64,000 nucleotides of DNA from Hylemonella sp. (GCA_030680575.1 JAUXVI010000025.1:1-64000), one strand, 5' to 3'. Positions 51,630 through 60,699 are shown, counted from the first letter of the stretch. A program made the numbers and translations. Notes: generated by a model from the letters alone, not told the origin.

Positions 51630-51670
51630 GTCTTTTGTCTAGGTAAAAACCCTAGATCGGCCGGCAGACC

Positions 51671-52030
51671 TCACGCGTCTTCGTAGCACGGCCCGACGCT
51701 GCGCACTTCCACGGTGCACCACTCGGCCGCCGGACATTGCTGGGCAATGGCCACGGCCTCGGCCCGGGTCGGGCAGTCGACCAGAAAGAAGCCGCCCACC
51801 ATTTCCTTGGCTTCGGCGAAGGGGCCGTCGAGCACCTGGGCCTGCCCGCCGCGCACCTGCACACGCACGGCGTTGGCCTGCGAGCCGAGCGACTCGACCG
51901 CCAGCAACTGGCCGCGCGCTTGCAACTCCTCGGCAAAACGCTGCATGCGCGCGTACACCTCACGGCCTTCGGCCTCAGTGCGCGTACGCCGCTGGCCGGG
52001 CGGCTCCATCATCAGCAGCATGTAGGGCAT
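51671..52030 (-). CDS. YCII-related DGPF-domain protein, second copy
   Basis: This 119-aa protein has 'YMLLMMEPPGQRRTR' and 'VLDGPFAEAKEMVGGFFLVD'. It is a paralogue of the protein at 51167, with the order of motifs conserved but low identity, so the duplication is old. AGGAG lies ahead of the start. Confidence 0.87.
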   Translation of the reverse strand: MPYMLLMMEPPGQRRTRTEAEGREVYARMQRFAEELQARGQLLAVESLGSQANAVRVQVRGGQAQVLDGPFAEAKEMVGGFFLVDCPTRAEAVAIAQQCPAAEWCTVEVRSVGPCYEDA

Positions 52031-52088
52031 GGAAACTCCTGGGTTGGCGGGCGGACCCGGCCAGGTTGATTTTTAGGCCGCAAGCATA

Positions 52089-52760
52089 TCAATGCGTGCG
52101 CTGCCCCTGGCGCGGCCGGGCGGGCGGCGCCGTGCCGCTGGCCACATACAGCGTGCCCATGAGCACCGACTCCAGCTCCAGCGCCGCGCCCTGATCGAGC
52201 AGGGGCTGCCAGGGTGCGGCCAAGCGGTCGAAATTGGTGATGGACTGCGCAGCGAACATACCTACCAAGGCATTCCACGGCGCCAGCCAGGGCGCCGTCC
52301 ACTTCAGGCCGGTGGCGGCGATGCGCGCACCGGGCTTGAGGTGGCGCAGCACATGCGTCACCGCCTGCGGGCTTTGCAGAATGTCGTGCACGAGGTGGAA
52401 GAAGGCGGCGTCAGCGGCATCTGGCAAGGGCGCGTCTTCCACTGCGGCACAGATGAGCTCCACATTGGTCCAGCCCGCCTGGCTGACGCGGCTGCGTGCC
52501 AGTGCAATCATCTCGGGGCATTGGTCCACGGCGATGATACGGCCTTGCGCACCGACGGCCTGGCGCAGCAGTTGCAAGCTCATGCCGGTGCCGCAGCCGA
52601 GGTCGAGCACGCACTGGCCGGGCAACAGTTGCAGCCGCTCGACCGCATGGCGGCGGATAAATTCGTAGGGGGCGAGTTGCAGGTCGTAGGACAAGGCGCG
52701 CCAGCGGTACATGGCCCGCGAGGCGTCGTGGCCGGCCGAGTGAGCTGAGTCGTCACGCAT
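52089..52760 (-). CDS. Class I SAM-dependent methyltransferase
   Basis: The start is ATG 52760 with GGAGGAG just before it; the longer open frame upstream overlaps the patatin gene in another frame. The 223-aa product has motif I 'VLDLGCGTGMSLQLLRQAVG', acidic 'AVDQCPEMIALARSR', and 'FFHLVHDILQSPQAVTHVLR'. The substrate is unknown; UbiE-like small-molecule methylation is possible. It lies 26 bases after the patatin gene and could act with it on lipids. Confidence 0.86.
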   Translation of the reverse strand: MRDDSAHSAGHDASRAMYRWRALSYDLQLAPYEFIRRHAVERLQLLPGQCVLDLGCGTGMSLQLLRQAVGAQGRIIAVDQCPEMIALARSRVSQAGWTNVELICAAVEDAPLPDAADAAFFHLVHDILQSPQAVTHVLRHLKPGARIAATGLKWTAPWLAPWNALVGMFAAQSITNFDRLAAPWQPLLDQGAALELESVLMGTLYVASGTAPPARPRQGQRTH

Positions 52761-52786
52761 GGGCTCCTCCCAGAGCTTGGTGGCGC

Positions 52787-53811
52787 CTAGCCGAACAACT
52801 GTTTTACATCGATGCTTGAGCGACGCCCGAGGGCATGGTACTCCTTTGCCAGCCACGCGTCTGCACAGGTGCGCCCCTGTTCCTGCAGCTGCTCGAAGAA
52901 CGGGCCGTGTGCCAGCAGTTTGGTGTCGGTGCGCAGCAGGGTGTCGAGCTGGCTGGCGTCGATCATGTGAAAGCGCAGTTCCTGCAGGCGGCGCTCCAGC
53001 CGGCCCTTGGGGCGCAAGGCCGAGCCGGAGAACTCGGCCGCGTGCGCGAACATGCGCATCTCGCGCATGAAGTTGGCGCTGAAGGCCAGCTCGACGATGC
53101 GCGCCTCGATCTCTTCCACGGTGTGCGGTATGCCTTCGCGCTTGAGCGGATTCAGCAGCACCAGCAGAATGTCGCGCGCCTGGCATTCGTAGGCCAGCGG
53201 GAACACGGCCGGGTTGGCGCTGTAGCCGCCGTCCCAGTAGCCCTCGCCGTCGATCTCCACCGTGCGATGGATCTTGGGCAGGCAGGCGGAGGCCAGCAGC
53301 ACATCCACGGTCAGTTCGTGCGCGCGAAACAAGCGCAGCTTGCCGGTGCTCACCTGCGTGGTGCCGATGAAAAGCTTGAACGGGCAGCGCGTGCGCAGCT
53401 GCTCGAAGTCGATCTGGCGGTTGAGCAGATCACGCAAGGGGTTGAGGTCGAAAGGGTTCAGCTGCGAGGGCGAGAAGTAACCGGCCCAGCTGGCCAGCAG
53501 CCGGCTGGCCGGCTGGCCGGCGCCATGGTGATCACGTCGCCCTTGCGGCGCGTCAGCAGGCCCCAGGGCATCTGGCGGCCCAGTTCGTTCCAGAAATCCG
53601 CCAGCGCCTGGCGCGCACCCTCGCGCCCACCCTTGAGCCAGCCGTCGGCCAGCACCACCGCGTTCATGGCACCGGCGCTGCTGCCGCTGATGCCTTCGAA
53701 CTGCACACGCGGATCTTTCAACAGCGCATCGAGCACACCCCAGGTGAAGGCGCCATGCGCGCCACCGCCTTGCAGCGCCAGGTTGATCGGCCCTGGTTTG
53801 CTATCAAACAT
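52787..53811 (-). pseudogene. Patatin-like phospholipase, frameshifted by an 8-bp tandem duplication
   Basis: The first frame (53811-53458) has 'INLALQGGGAHGAFTWGVLD' and the nucleophile elbow 'GISGSSAGAMNAVV' (GxSxG). The second (ending 52787) has the catalytic DGG in 'YWDGGYSANPAVFPLAYECQ'. They are out of frame at 53501-53520, where CCGGCTGG is repeated. Removing one 8-base unit restores 'MAPASRLLASWAGYFSPSQL' and joins the two halves into one protein of about 339 residues. Start ATG 53811 has GGGAG 7 bases before it, both supplied by repeat copy E. It may be a pseudogene or a phase-variable gene. Confidence 0.87.
53501..53520. repeat. 8-bp tandem repeat (2.5 units) breaking the patatin frame
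   Basis: CCGGCTGG CCGGCTGG CCGG on the plus strand. One unit more or less shifts the frame by 8 (not a multiple of 3). Confidence 0.9.
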
Positions 53812-53853
53812 ATAGCTACTCCCGCTTGTTTCATAAGGGCTAGAGGCCAAAAA
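53800..53853 (+). repeat. GCTAT-N7-ATAGC dispersed repeat, copy E (start of the patatin gene)
   Basis: GCTAT (53800-53804), CAAACAT, ATAGC (53812-53816), then CCCGCTTGTTTCATAAGG and GCTAGAGGCCAAAAA. On the minus strand it gives the Shine-Dalgarno GGGAG and the ATG of the patatin gene. Confidence 0.83.
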
Positions 53854-53901
53854 TACTTATAACAGAGCCGGATGACGCCGCCAAGACCCGGGCGTGCGGG
53901 T

Positions 53902-54813
53902 TCAGCCCTCCTGCAGCAGGCTGCTGGCAATCGCCGCCGCCGCCGTGCGTGTCTCGACGCCGAGCTTTTCGAAGATGTGTTCCAGGTGCTTGTTCACTGT
54001 GCGCGGGCTCATGCCCAGGATGTCGGCAATGTCGCGGTTGGTCTTGCCCTTGGCCAGCCAGGACAGCACCTCTGTCTCGCGCGGCGTGAGGGCCGCACCA
54101 CTCAGACGCTTGTGCGCGGCGTCCACCGCCGGGCCGGTCTGGCGCAGCAGGATCATGGTCTCGCCCGGGCCGGTCTGCCCCAGGTACTGGGCTTGCAGCT
54201 GGCTGCCATCGGGCAGCGCGGTCAGCGTCTCGCCCTGTGTGACGGCAGCCTGCAGCCAGTGCTTCAGCGGGGCCGCGTCGTCTTGCGGCCCGAGCGCTTC
54301 TTCCAGCCAGCGCATGGCCTGCGGCGAGCGCCAGGCGATGCGGCCTTGCGAGTCAAGCAGCACCACGCCCAGGCCGGCCACGTCCACCGCCTCGCGCGCC
54401 AGCCGGCTGACATGTGCATTGCGCAGATGGGTGGCCAGGCGCGCCAGCACTTCGGGAATCTTCAGCGGCTTGACCACGTAGTCCACACCGCCGCTAGCAA
54501 AGCCTTCGACGATCTGCTCGGTCTCGGTCAGGCCGGTCATGAAGATCACCGGCACGTGGGACCAGGAGGGCTCGGCCTTGAGGCGGCGGCACAGAGCAAA
54601 ACCGTTCTCGCCCGGCATGATGGCGTCGAGCAGCACGGCGTCGGGCACCGCCATCTCGAAGCGCTCCAGTGCCTCGATGGCGTCACGCGCCACCAGCACG
54701 GTGTAGCCCTCGATGGCCAGCGCATCACACAGCATGCGCAGGGTGTCGGGCGCGTCGTCCACCACCAGCACCACGCTGGAGACGGCCGGCGGCATCACGG
54801 ATTCAGCTTTCAT
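53902..54813 (-). CDS. Two-component response regulator, REC-PAS-like-LuxR HTH
   Basis: This 303-aa protein has a receiver domain at 13-130 ('VVLVVDDAPDTLRML', phospho-acceptor Asp in 'AVLLDAIMPGENG', Thr in 'FMTGLTE', Lys in 'VVKPLKI'). A PAS-like middle ('GLGVVLLDSQGRIAWRSPQA') leads to the LuxR-type HTH at 238-300 ('LTPRETEVLSWLAKGKTNRD', 'TVNKHLEHIFEKLGVETRTA'). Its start overlaps the kinase stop, so the pair is co-expressed. Likely target: the divergent urt operon. Confidence 0.92.
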   Translation of the reverse strand: MKAESVMPPAVSSVVLVVDDAPDTLRMLCDALAIEGYTVLVARDAIEALERFEMAVPDAVLLDAIMPGENGFALCRRLKAEPSWSHVPVIFMTGLTETEQIVEGFASGGVDYVVKPLKIPEVLARLATHLRNAHVSRLAREAVDVAGLGVVLLDSQGRIAWRSPQAMRWLEEALGPQDDAAPLKHWLQAAVTQGETLTALPDGSQLQAQYLGQTGPGETMILLRQTGPAVDAAHKRLSGAALTPRETEVLSWLAKGKTNRDIADILGMSPRTVNKHLEHIFEKLGVETRTAAAAIASSLLQEG

Positions 54814-57800
54814 CTTCGGTTTCTTTCAGGCGTTCGATCAGGGCAGAGAAGTCAAAGCGGTCCACATGCACCACCAGGCTTTGCAGCACGTCGGCAATCG
54901 CCGGCTCCTGCTCGGCGCTGCTGCGCAGCAGACTGCGCAGACCGCTGGCGTTGCCCATGCGCGCCAGGCCGATCAGGCTGTGGCGCAGCTCATCCGGCAG
55001 CGGCAACTTGCTGGCCAGCTCGCGTTCCGCCGGCGCTGCCTCCGGGCTGGGCAGCAGGTTGCTCTCGTGCACCCATTCCAGCTGCAGCACACGCGCCAGC
55101 AGGTCCAGCAGCTCGGACTCGATCACCGGCTTGCTCACAAAACCCTGGCAGCCGACGGCTTCCAGCAGTTCGGGCCGGTTCTCGAACGGGTCGGCCGAGA
55201 CGAAAACGATCGGCAACTCGGGCCCGACGTTGCTGCGAATCAGTTGCGCGGTCTGCCAGCCGTTGAGGTCGTCCATGTTGATGTCGAGCAGCACCGCATC
55301 GGGCTTGTGCTGCTGCAGAATTTCCAGGCATTCGCGGCCGCTGGCCGCCTCGCGCATGATGAAACCCAACGGCACCAGCAGGCTGGCCAGCAATTGGCGT
55401 TGGATCGGCTGGTCGTCCACCACCAGCAGGGTGCGCCGCGGCGCCAGGTAACCGACGATGGGGCGCAGGTGGCGCACCAGCTGTGCGGCCGGCGGTTCGA
55501 TCTCGCGCAGGTAAAGCCGCACGGTGAAGGTGCTGCCCTGCTTGACCTCGCTGCGCAGCGTGAGTTCGCCGCCCATGAGTTCGGTCAGCAGGTGGGTGAT
55601 GGTCAGGCCCAGGCCGGTGCCCGACTCGCTGGCACGCCGCCCGGCGCTGCCGCGCTCGAACGGCATAAAGATGCGTTCCTGGTCTTGCGGCGCAATGCCG
55701 ATGCCGCTGTCTTCCACCTCGAAGCGCACCACGTCGTGCCGGCAATCGACGCGAAAGACGATGCCGCCGGCATCGGTGAAGCGCACCGCATTGGCCAGCA
55801 GGTTGATGAGGATCTGCCGCAGCCGCTTGGCGTCGGCCTGCACCCAGGCGGGCACGCGCCCTTGCGTCTCCAGCCGGAAGGACAGACCCTTGCCTTCGGC
55901 CTGTGGCTTCACCATGCGCGCCAGCTCCGACAGGAATTCGGCAAACGGCAGCGGCGCCATGTCCAGCCGCAGGCGGCCGGCCTCGATGCGCGCCAGGTCC
56001 AGCAGGCCGTCGATCAGCGCGTGCATGTGCTGACCGCTTTGCTGGATGGTGGTGACCGCTTCGCGCAAGCCGCCCTTCAACTCGGCGTTGCGCAGCAGGA
56101 TCTGCGCATACCCCAGGATGCTGTTGAGCGGCGTGCGCAGCTCATGCGTCATGCCGGCCACATAACGCGTCTTGGCCTGGCTGGCGGCCTCGGCCACTTC
56201 CTTGGCGCTTTGCAGTGCCTCGTCGGTGCGCTGGTGGGCGTCGATTTCCTTTTGCAGCAGCTGGGTCTGGCGTTCCGATTCATCGTGCGCCATGCGCCGG
56301 CTCTCGTTGGCCAACACGATCCACCAGGCCCACACCGCCGCCAACACCGCCAGCAGCGAAAAGACCTTGATGAACGGCATGCGCAGGGCCCCCACCGGCG
56401 CCTGCAGGCTTTCCTGCATGTAGACGACGCCCAGCACAAACGCCAGCACCGCGCACAGCGAGAGGAAAACCGTGAAGTACTGGCCGACGCGAAAGTTGAA
56501 GCGGTTGTTCAGGCTCGCCGGCAGGATGGCAGCCATGGCCTGGCGCACTTGGTCGGCGACCCGCGAATGGGTCTTGCAGCGGTCGTGGCAGCGCGATTCG
56601 AGCGAACAGCAGAGCGAGCAGATCGGCGCGCCATAGGCCGGGCAACTGGCCATGTCGGTGCTCTCGAACTGGTTTTCGCACACCGAGCAGCGCACCACCT
56701 CGCCCGGGGCCCAGGGCGAAGCGTCCTTGCGTGCCAGGTAGTAGCGGCCGCCCGTGGCCCAGGCGATCAGCGGTGCGGCGACCAGGGCCGTGCCCAGCGC
56801 AATGAAGGGCGAGAAGGCGGCCGCGTATTCGCCCAGCAGCCCGGCATGGGCGGTGACGGACAACAGCACCGCCAGCCCCATGGCGCCCAGGCCGACGGGG
56901 TTGATGTCGTACAGGTAAGCGCGGCGGAACTCCACGTGTTTGGGGCTCAGGCCCAAGGGCTTGTTGATGACCAGGTCCGCCACCAGCGCACCGACCCAGG
57001 CAATCGCCACGTTGCTGTACAAGCCCAATACCTTCTCCAGCGCACCGAAGACACCCAGCGTCATCAGCAGCATGGCGATGATGACGTTGAACACCAGCCA
57101 CACCACGCGCCCCGGGTGGCTGCGCGTGAGCCGCGCAAAGAAGTTGGACCAGGCCAGCGAGCCGGCGTAGGCGTTGGTGACGTTGATCTTGACCTGCGAG
57201 ATCACCACAAACAGCACGGTGAGCACCGTTGCCACAGTGGCGTCGCCGAGCGAACGCATGTAGCCGACCAGGTACATCTGCGTGGGTTCTGCCGCCTGCG
57301 CTGGTGCCGCGCCGTACTGCAGCGCCACAAAGGCCAGAAAGGCACCGCCCAGCATCTTGAGCATGCCCAGCACGATCCAGCCCGGCCCGGCCGCCAGCAC
57401 ACCGCCCCACCAGCGCCAGCGGTTGGCGGCGGTGCGCTCGGGCATGAAACGCAGGTAGTCGACCTGCTCGCCGATCTGCAGCACCAGCGAGAACGCCACC
57501 GCGGCGGCGGCGCCGAACATCAGCGGCTCGAAGCCGTTGCTGCCCGAGGTCAGGCCCGACAGGCCGGTGAATTCGCGGTACAGCTCGGGCTGCGCCACAG
57601 CAAACCAGACAAAGGGCCAGAACAGCAGCACGGCCCACAGCGGCTGGGTCCAGGTCTGCAGGCGCGAGATGAAGGTGATGCCGTACAGCACCAGCGGAAT
57701 GATGATCAGCGACGACAGCACATAACACCACACCAGCGGCCAGTCGAACGCCAGCTGCAGCGCCAGCGCCATGATGGCCGCCTCCAGCGCAAAGAAGATG

Positions 57801-58183
57801 AAGGTGAACGAGGCATAGACCAGTGAGGTGACGGTGGAGCCCAGGTAGCCAAAGCCGGCACCGCGGGTGAGCAGGTCCATGTCCAGCCCGTAACGCGCCG
57901 CGTAGATGGCGATCGGCAAGCCGGTGAGGAAGGTAATGAGCCCCATCACCAGGATGGCCCACAACGCATTGCTGAAACCGTAATTGAGCGCGATGGCGCC
58001 GCCGATGGCCTCCAGCGCCAGGAACGACATGCCGCCAAACGCGGTGTTGGCAACCCGGAACTCGCTCCATTTGCGTGCACTGTGCGGCGTGTAGCGCAGC
58101 GCGTAGTCCTCCAGGGTTTCGTTGGCCACCCAGGAGTTGTAGTCGCGCCGGATGCGAAAGATGCGTTGGGGTGCGTTTTTCAT
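54803..58183 (-). CDS. Hybrid sensor kinase fused to an NCS1-permease-like transport domain
   Basis: The start is ATG 58183, giving 1126 aa. Residues about 20-490 form 12 transmembrane helices with NCS1 (cytosine/purine/allantoin) permease features ('WVANETLEDYALRYTPHSAR', 'GGMSFLALEAIGGAIALNYG', 'KINVTNAYAGSLAWSNFFAR'). A Cys-rich cytoplasmic segment follows ('CSVCENQFESTDMASCPAYG', 'APICSLCCSLESRCHDRC', about 10 Cys), then two more helices. HisKA 'MTHELRTPLNSILGY' has His680, and HATPase boxes 'NLLANAVRFTD' and 'DSGIGIAPQDQERIF' come next. The receiver (about 918-1035) has Asp in 'LLDINMDDLNG', and a helical tail ends the protein. It probably senses a nitrogenous compound during binding or transport and signals to the LuxR regulator. 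Confidence 0.9.
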   Translation of the reverse strand: MKNAPQRIFRIRRDYNSWVANETLEDYALRYTPHSARKWSEFRVANTAFGGMSFLALEAIGGAIALNYGFSNALWAILVMGLITFLTGLPIAIYAARYGLDMDLLTRGAGFGYLGSTVTSLVYASFTFIFFALEAAIMALALQLAFDWPLVWCYVLSSLIIIPLVLYGITFISRLQTWTQPLWAVLLFWPFVWFAVAQPELYREFTGLSGLTSGSNGFEPLMFGAAAAVAFSLVLQIGEQVDYLRFMPERTAANRWRWWGGVLAAGPGWIVLGMLKMLGGAFLAFVALQYGAAPAQAAEPTQMYLVGYMRSLGDATVATVLTVLFVVISQVKINVTNAYAGSLAWSNFFARLTRSHPGRVVWLVFNVIIAMLLMTLGVFGALEKVLGLYSNVAIAWVGALVADLVINKPLGLSPKHVEFRRAYLYDINPVGLGAMGLAVLLSVTAHAGLLGEYAAAFSPFIALGTALVAAPLIAWATGGRYYLARKDASPWAPGEVVRCSVCENQFESTDMASCPAYGAPICSLCCSLESRCHDRCKTHSRVADQVRQAMAAILPASLNNRFNFRVGQYFTVFLSLCAVLAFVLGVVYMQESLQAPVGALRMPFIKVFSLLAVLAAVWAWWIVLANESRRMAHDESERQTQLLQKEIDAHQRTDEALQSAKEVAEAASQAKTRYVAGMTHELRTPLNSILGYAQILLRNAELKGGLREAVTTIQQSGQHMHALIDGLLDLARIEAGRLRLDMAPLPFAEFLSELARMVKPQAEGKGLSFRLETQGRVPAWVQADAKRLRQILINLLANAVRFTDAGGIVFRVDCRHDVVRFEVEDSGIGIAPQDQERIFMPFERGSAGRRASESGTGLGLTITHLLTELMGGELTLRSEVKQGSTFTVRLYLREIEPPAAQLVRHLRPIVGYLAPRRTLLVVDDQPIQRQLLASLLVPLGFIMREAASGRECLEILQQHKPDAVLLDINMDDLNGWQTAQLIRSNVGPELPIVFVSADPFENRPELLEAVGCQGFVSKPVIESELLDLLARVLQLEWVHESNLLPSPEAAPAERELASKLPLPDELRHSLIGLARMGNASGLRSLLRSSAEQEPAIADVLQSLVVHVDRFDFSALIERLKETEDES

Positions 58184-58247
58184 GCGCGCGGTTTTGGTGC
58201 ATTGGTGGTCATCCCTGGTGCACATGCAAGAAACGTTCTCACTTGGC

Positions 58248-58277
58248 TGCGTACCCCTGCGTACGTCGAATGACGTA
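58248..58277. promoter_or_regulatory. Candidate operator between the kinase gene and urtA
   Basis: TGCGTAC occurs at 58248-58254 and 58258-58264, one helical turn apart, and runs into the perfect inverted repeat TACGTC-GAAT-GACGTA (58262-58277). LuxR-type regulators often bind TAC..GTA-like palindromes. It lies 109 bases before the urtA start. Confidence 0.5.
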
Positions 58278-58385
58278 TGGGCGCATTTGCGGGTTCTCCC
58301 TAATCTCAAGGCCGTGGTGACGCCCTGTCGCCCAGCACCTGTTGCAGGTGTTCTTGGTTCCCACCTTTCATTTCAGGAGTGCTTC

Positions 58386-59660
58386 ATGAAAAAACAGCCC
58401 GCCTCGTCCCCCGCCCACCTGGATGCCGATGCGCTTGCGCGTCGCCGCCTGCTGCAAGGCCTGGGCGCCATGTCCATGGTCGGTCTGCCCGGCATGGCCA
58501 TGGCCCAGCAGTTCCCCACCGCCAAGGTCAACACGACCAAGCTTGCCGTGACCGACACCGAGGTGGTGGTGGGCCAGTTGCACTCCTCCTCCGGCACCAT
58601 GGCCATCTCTGAAACCGGCTCCATCCAGGCCGAGCAGCTGGCCATCGACCAGATCAACGCCATGGGCGGCATCCTGGGCCGCAAGATCCGCGTCATCAAG
58701 GAAGACGGCGCTTCCGACTGGCCGACCTTCGCCGAGAAGTCGAAGAAGCTGCTGGTCAACGACCACGTGGCCGCCGTGTTCGGCTGCTGGACCAGCGCCT
58801 CGCGCAAGGCCGTGTTGCCGATCTTCGAGAAAGAAAACGGCCTGCTCTACTACCCGACCTTCTACGAAGGCCTGGAGCAGAGCAAGAACGTGATCTACAC
58901 CGGCCAGGAAGCCACGCAACAGATCATCTACGGCTTGGACTGGGGTTCGAAAGAGAAAAAAGCCAAGACCTTCTTCCTGGTCGGCTCCGACTACATCTGG
59001 CCGCGCACCTCGATGAAGATCGCACGCAAGCACATCGAGACCGTGGGCAAGCTGGGCAAGGTGGTGGGCGAAGAGTACTACCCGCTGGGCAACACCAACT
59101 TCAACTCGCTGATCAACAAGATCAAGGTCGCCAAGCCGGACTGCATCTTCGCGGCCGTGGTGGGCGGCTCCAACGTGGCCTTCTACAAGCAGCTCAAGGC
59201 GGCCGGCATCACCGGTGACAAGCAGTTCCTGCTGACGCTGTCGGTGACCGAGGACGAGATGACGGGTGTGGGCGGCGAGAACTTCGCCGGCTTCTACTCC
59301 TCCATGAAGTACTTCCAGACCCTGGACAACGACAACAACAAGAAGTTTGTTGCCGCCTTCAAGGCCAAGTACGGCAAGGACGCCGTGATCGGCGACGTCA
59401 CGCAAGCCGGTTACCTGGGCCCCTGGCTGTGGAAGGCCGCCGTGGAGAAGGCCGGCAGCTTCGACGTGGACAAGGTGGTGGCCGCTTCGCCCGGCATCGA
59501 GCTCAAGACCGCGCCGGAAGGCTACGTCAAGCTGCACGAGAACCACCACCTGTGGAGCAAGTCGCGCATCGCCATCGGCAACAAGGACGCCACCTTCAAG
59601 GTGGTGGCCGAGTCGCCCAACCTGATCGAACCCAACCCGTTCCCGAAGGGTTACCAGTAA
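58386..59660 (+). CDS. urtA: Urea/short-chain amide ABC transporter, substrate-binding protein
   Basis: ATG 58386 follows AGGAG; the longer frame starts within the kinase gene. The 424-aa product has a Tat-like signal 'RRRLLQGLGAMSMVGLPGMA', then 'VVVGQLHSSSGTMAISETGS', 'VFGCWTSASRKAVLPIFEKE' and 'LLYYPTFYEGLEQSKNVIYT', the UrtA/AmiC pattern. It captures urea or small amides in the periplasm and delivers them to UrtBC. Confidence 0.94.
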   Translation: MKKQPASSPAHLDADALARRRLLQGLGAMSMVGLPGMAMAQQFPTAKVNTTKLAVTDTEVVVGQLHSSSGTMAISETGSIQAEQLAIDQINAMGGILGRKIRVIKEDGASDWPTFAEKSKKLLVNDHVAAVFGCWTSASRKAVLPIFEKENGLLYYPTFYEGLEQSKNVIYTGQEATQQIIYGLDWGSKEKKAKTFFLVGSDYIWPRTSMKIARKHIETVGKLGKVVGEEYYPLGNTNFNSLINKIKVAKPDCIFAAVVGGSNVAFYKQLKAAGITGDKQFLLTLSVTEDEMTGVGGENFAGFYSSMKYFQTLDNDNNKKFVAAFKAKYGKDAVIGDVTQAGYLGPWLWKAAVEKAGSFDVDKVVAASPGIELKTAPEGYVKLHENHHLWSKSRIAIGNKDATFKVVAESPNLIEPNPFPKGYQ

Positions 59661-59756
59661 TCAGCTCCGCTTGAGAGGGAAACAAGGTGGCGGCCGCCTG
59701 GCGGTTCGGGGGTCGCCACCCCAGATTGGTACACAGACAGACAGGCAGGTGACGCC

Positions 59757-60671
59757 ATGGAATTTTCGGAAATCCTCAACATTACCCTGATGCAGGGCTT
59801 CGCGGGACTCAGCCTGTTCTCGGTCCTGCTCCTCATGGGCCTGGGCCTGGCCATCATCTTCGGCCAGATGGGCGTGATCAACATGGCGCATGGCGAGTTC
59901 ATGACCATCGGCGCCTACACGGTCTTCATGTTCTCCACGCTGGTGGAGAAATTCGCGCCCGGCTTCATGCCCTATTACTTTCCGCTGTCGATCGCGGTGG
60001 CATTCGGCCTGGCCTTCGTTGCCGGCTGGCTGGTGGAGTGGGGACTGATCCGCCATCTCTACAAGCGCCCGCTCGACACACTCTTGGCCACCTGGGGCCT
60101 GAGCCTGGGCATTCAGCAGGTGTTTCGCACCGCCATCGGCCCCAAGGAAGTCAGCCCGACATTGCCGGAGTGGCTGATGGGCTCCTGGGCCCCGCATGAG
60201 GGCCTGGACATCCCGATCAACGGCCTGTTCGTGCTCGGCCTGACCGCGCTGGTCACCGGCACCGTGCTGCTGGCGCTCTACAAAAGCCGCTGGGGCCTGC
60301 GGGTGCGCGCCACGGTGAGCAACCGCGTGATGGCCAACGCCATCGGCATCAACACACAAAAGACCGACCGCCTGACCTTCGCCATCGGCTGCGGCGTGGC
60401 CGGCATCGCCGGTGCGGCCTTCACCACCATCGGCTCCACCGGGCCGACCTCGGGTTCGCTCTACATCGTGGACGCCTTCCTGGTCGTGACCTTCGGCGGC
60501 GCCGCCAGCCTGCTGGGCACGGTGGCCTCGGCCTTCGGCATCGCACAGACGCAGTCGATTGCCGAATTCTTCATGACCGGCTCCATGGCCAAGGTGCTGA
60601 CCTTGTCCTTGATCGTGGTGATCCTGATGATCCGCCCGCAAGGCCTGTTCGCCAGCAAGGTGCGCCGCTGA
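59757..60671 (+). CDS. urtB: Urea ABC transporter permease UrtB
   Basis: This 304-aa protein is a LivH-type permease with about eight transmembrane helices. 'LGLAIIFGQMGVINMAHGEF', 'LDTLLATWGLSLGIQQVFRT' and 'DAFLVVTFGGAASLLGTVAS' are UrtB features. A clean short-form UrtB without the periplasmic extension found in some species. Confidence 0.94.
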   Translation: MEFSEILNITLMQGFAGLSLFSVLLLMGLGLAIIFGQMGVINMAHGEFMTIGAYTVFMFSTLVEKFAPGFMPYYFPLSIAVAFGLAFVAGWLVEWGLIRHLYKRPLDTLLATWGLSLGIQQVFRTAIGPKEVSPTLPEWLMGSWAPHEGLDIPINGLFVLGLTALVTGTVLLALYKSRWGLRVRATVSNRVMANAIGINTQKTDRLTFAIGCGVAGIAGAAFTTIGSTGPTSGSLYIVDAFLVVTFGGAASLLGTVASAFGIAQTQSIAEFFMTGSMAKVLTLSLIVVILMIRPQGLFASKVRR

Positions 60672-60699
60672 TCGGCCCGCAACACAACGGAGTAACACC

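Noticed and set aside
48929..51646. A 905-codon open frame across the ECF42 cluster on the plus strand
   Set aside because: It spans five well-supported minus-strand genes and has shadow-like composition.
54713..57826. A 1037-codon open frame opposite the hybrid kinase
   Set aside because: Same reason: a GC-driven shadow with no recognisable motif. The kinase frame carries clear domains.
58336..58350. NtrC site (CACCTG-TTG-CAGGTG) upstream of urtA
   Set aside because: The half sites are spaced 7 bases apart instead of the NtrC spacing, and no sigma-54 promoter (GG-N10-GC with flanks) was found in the gap.
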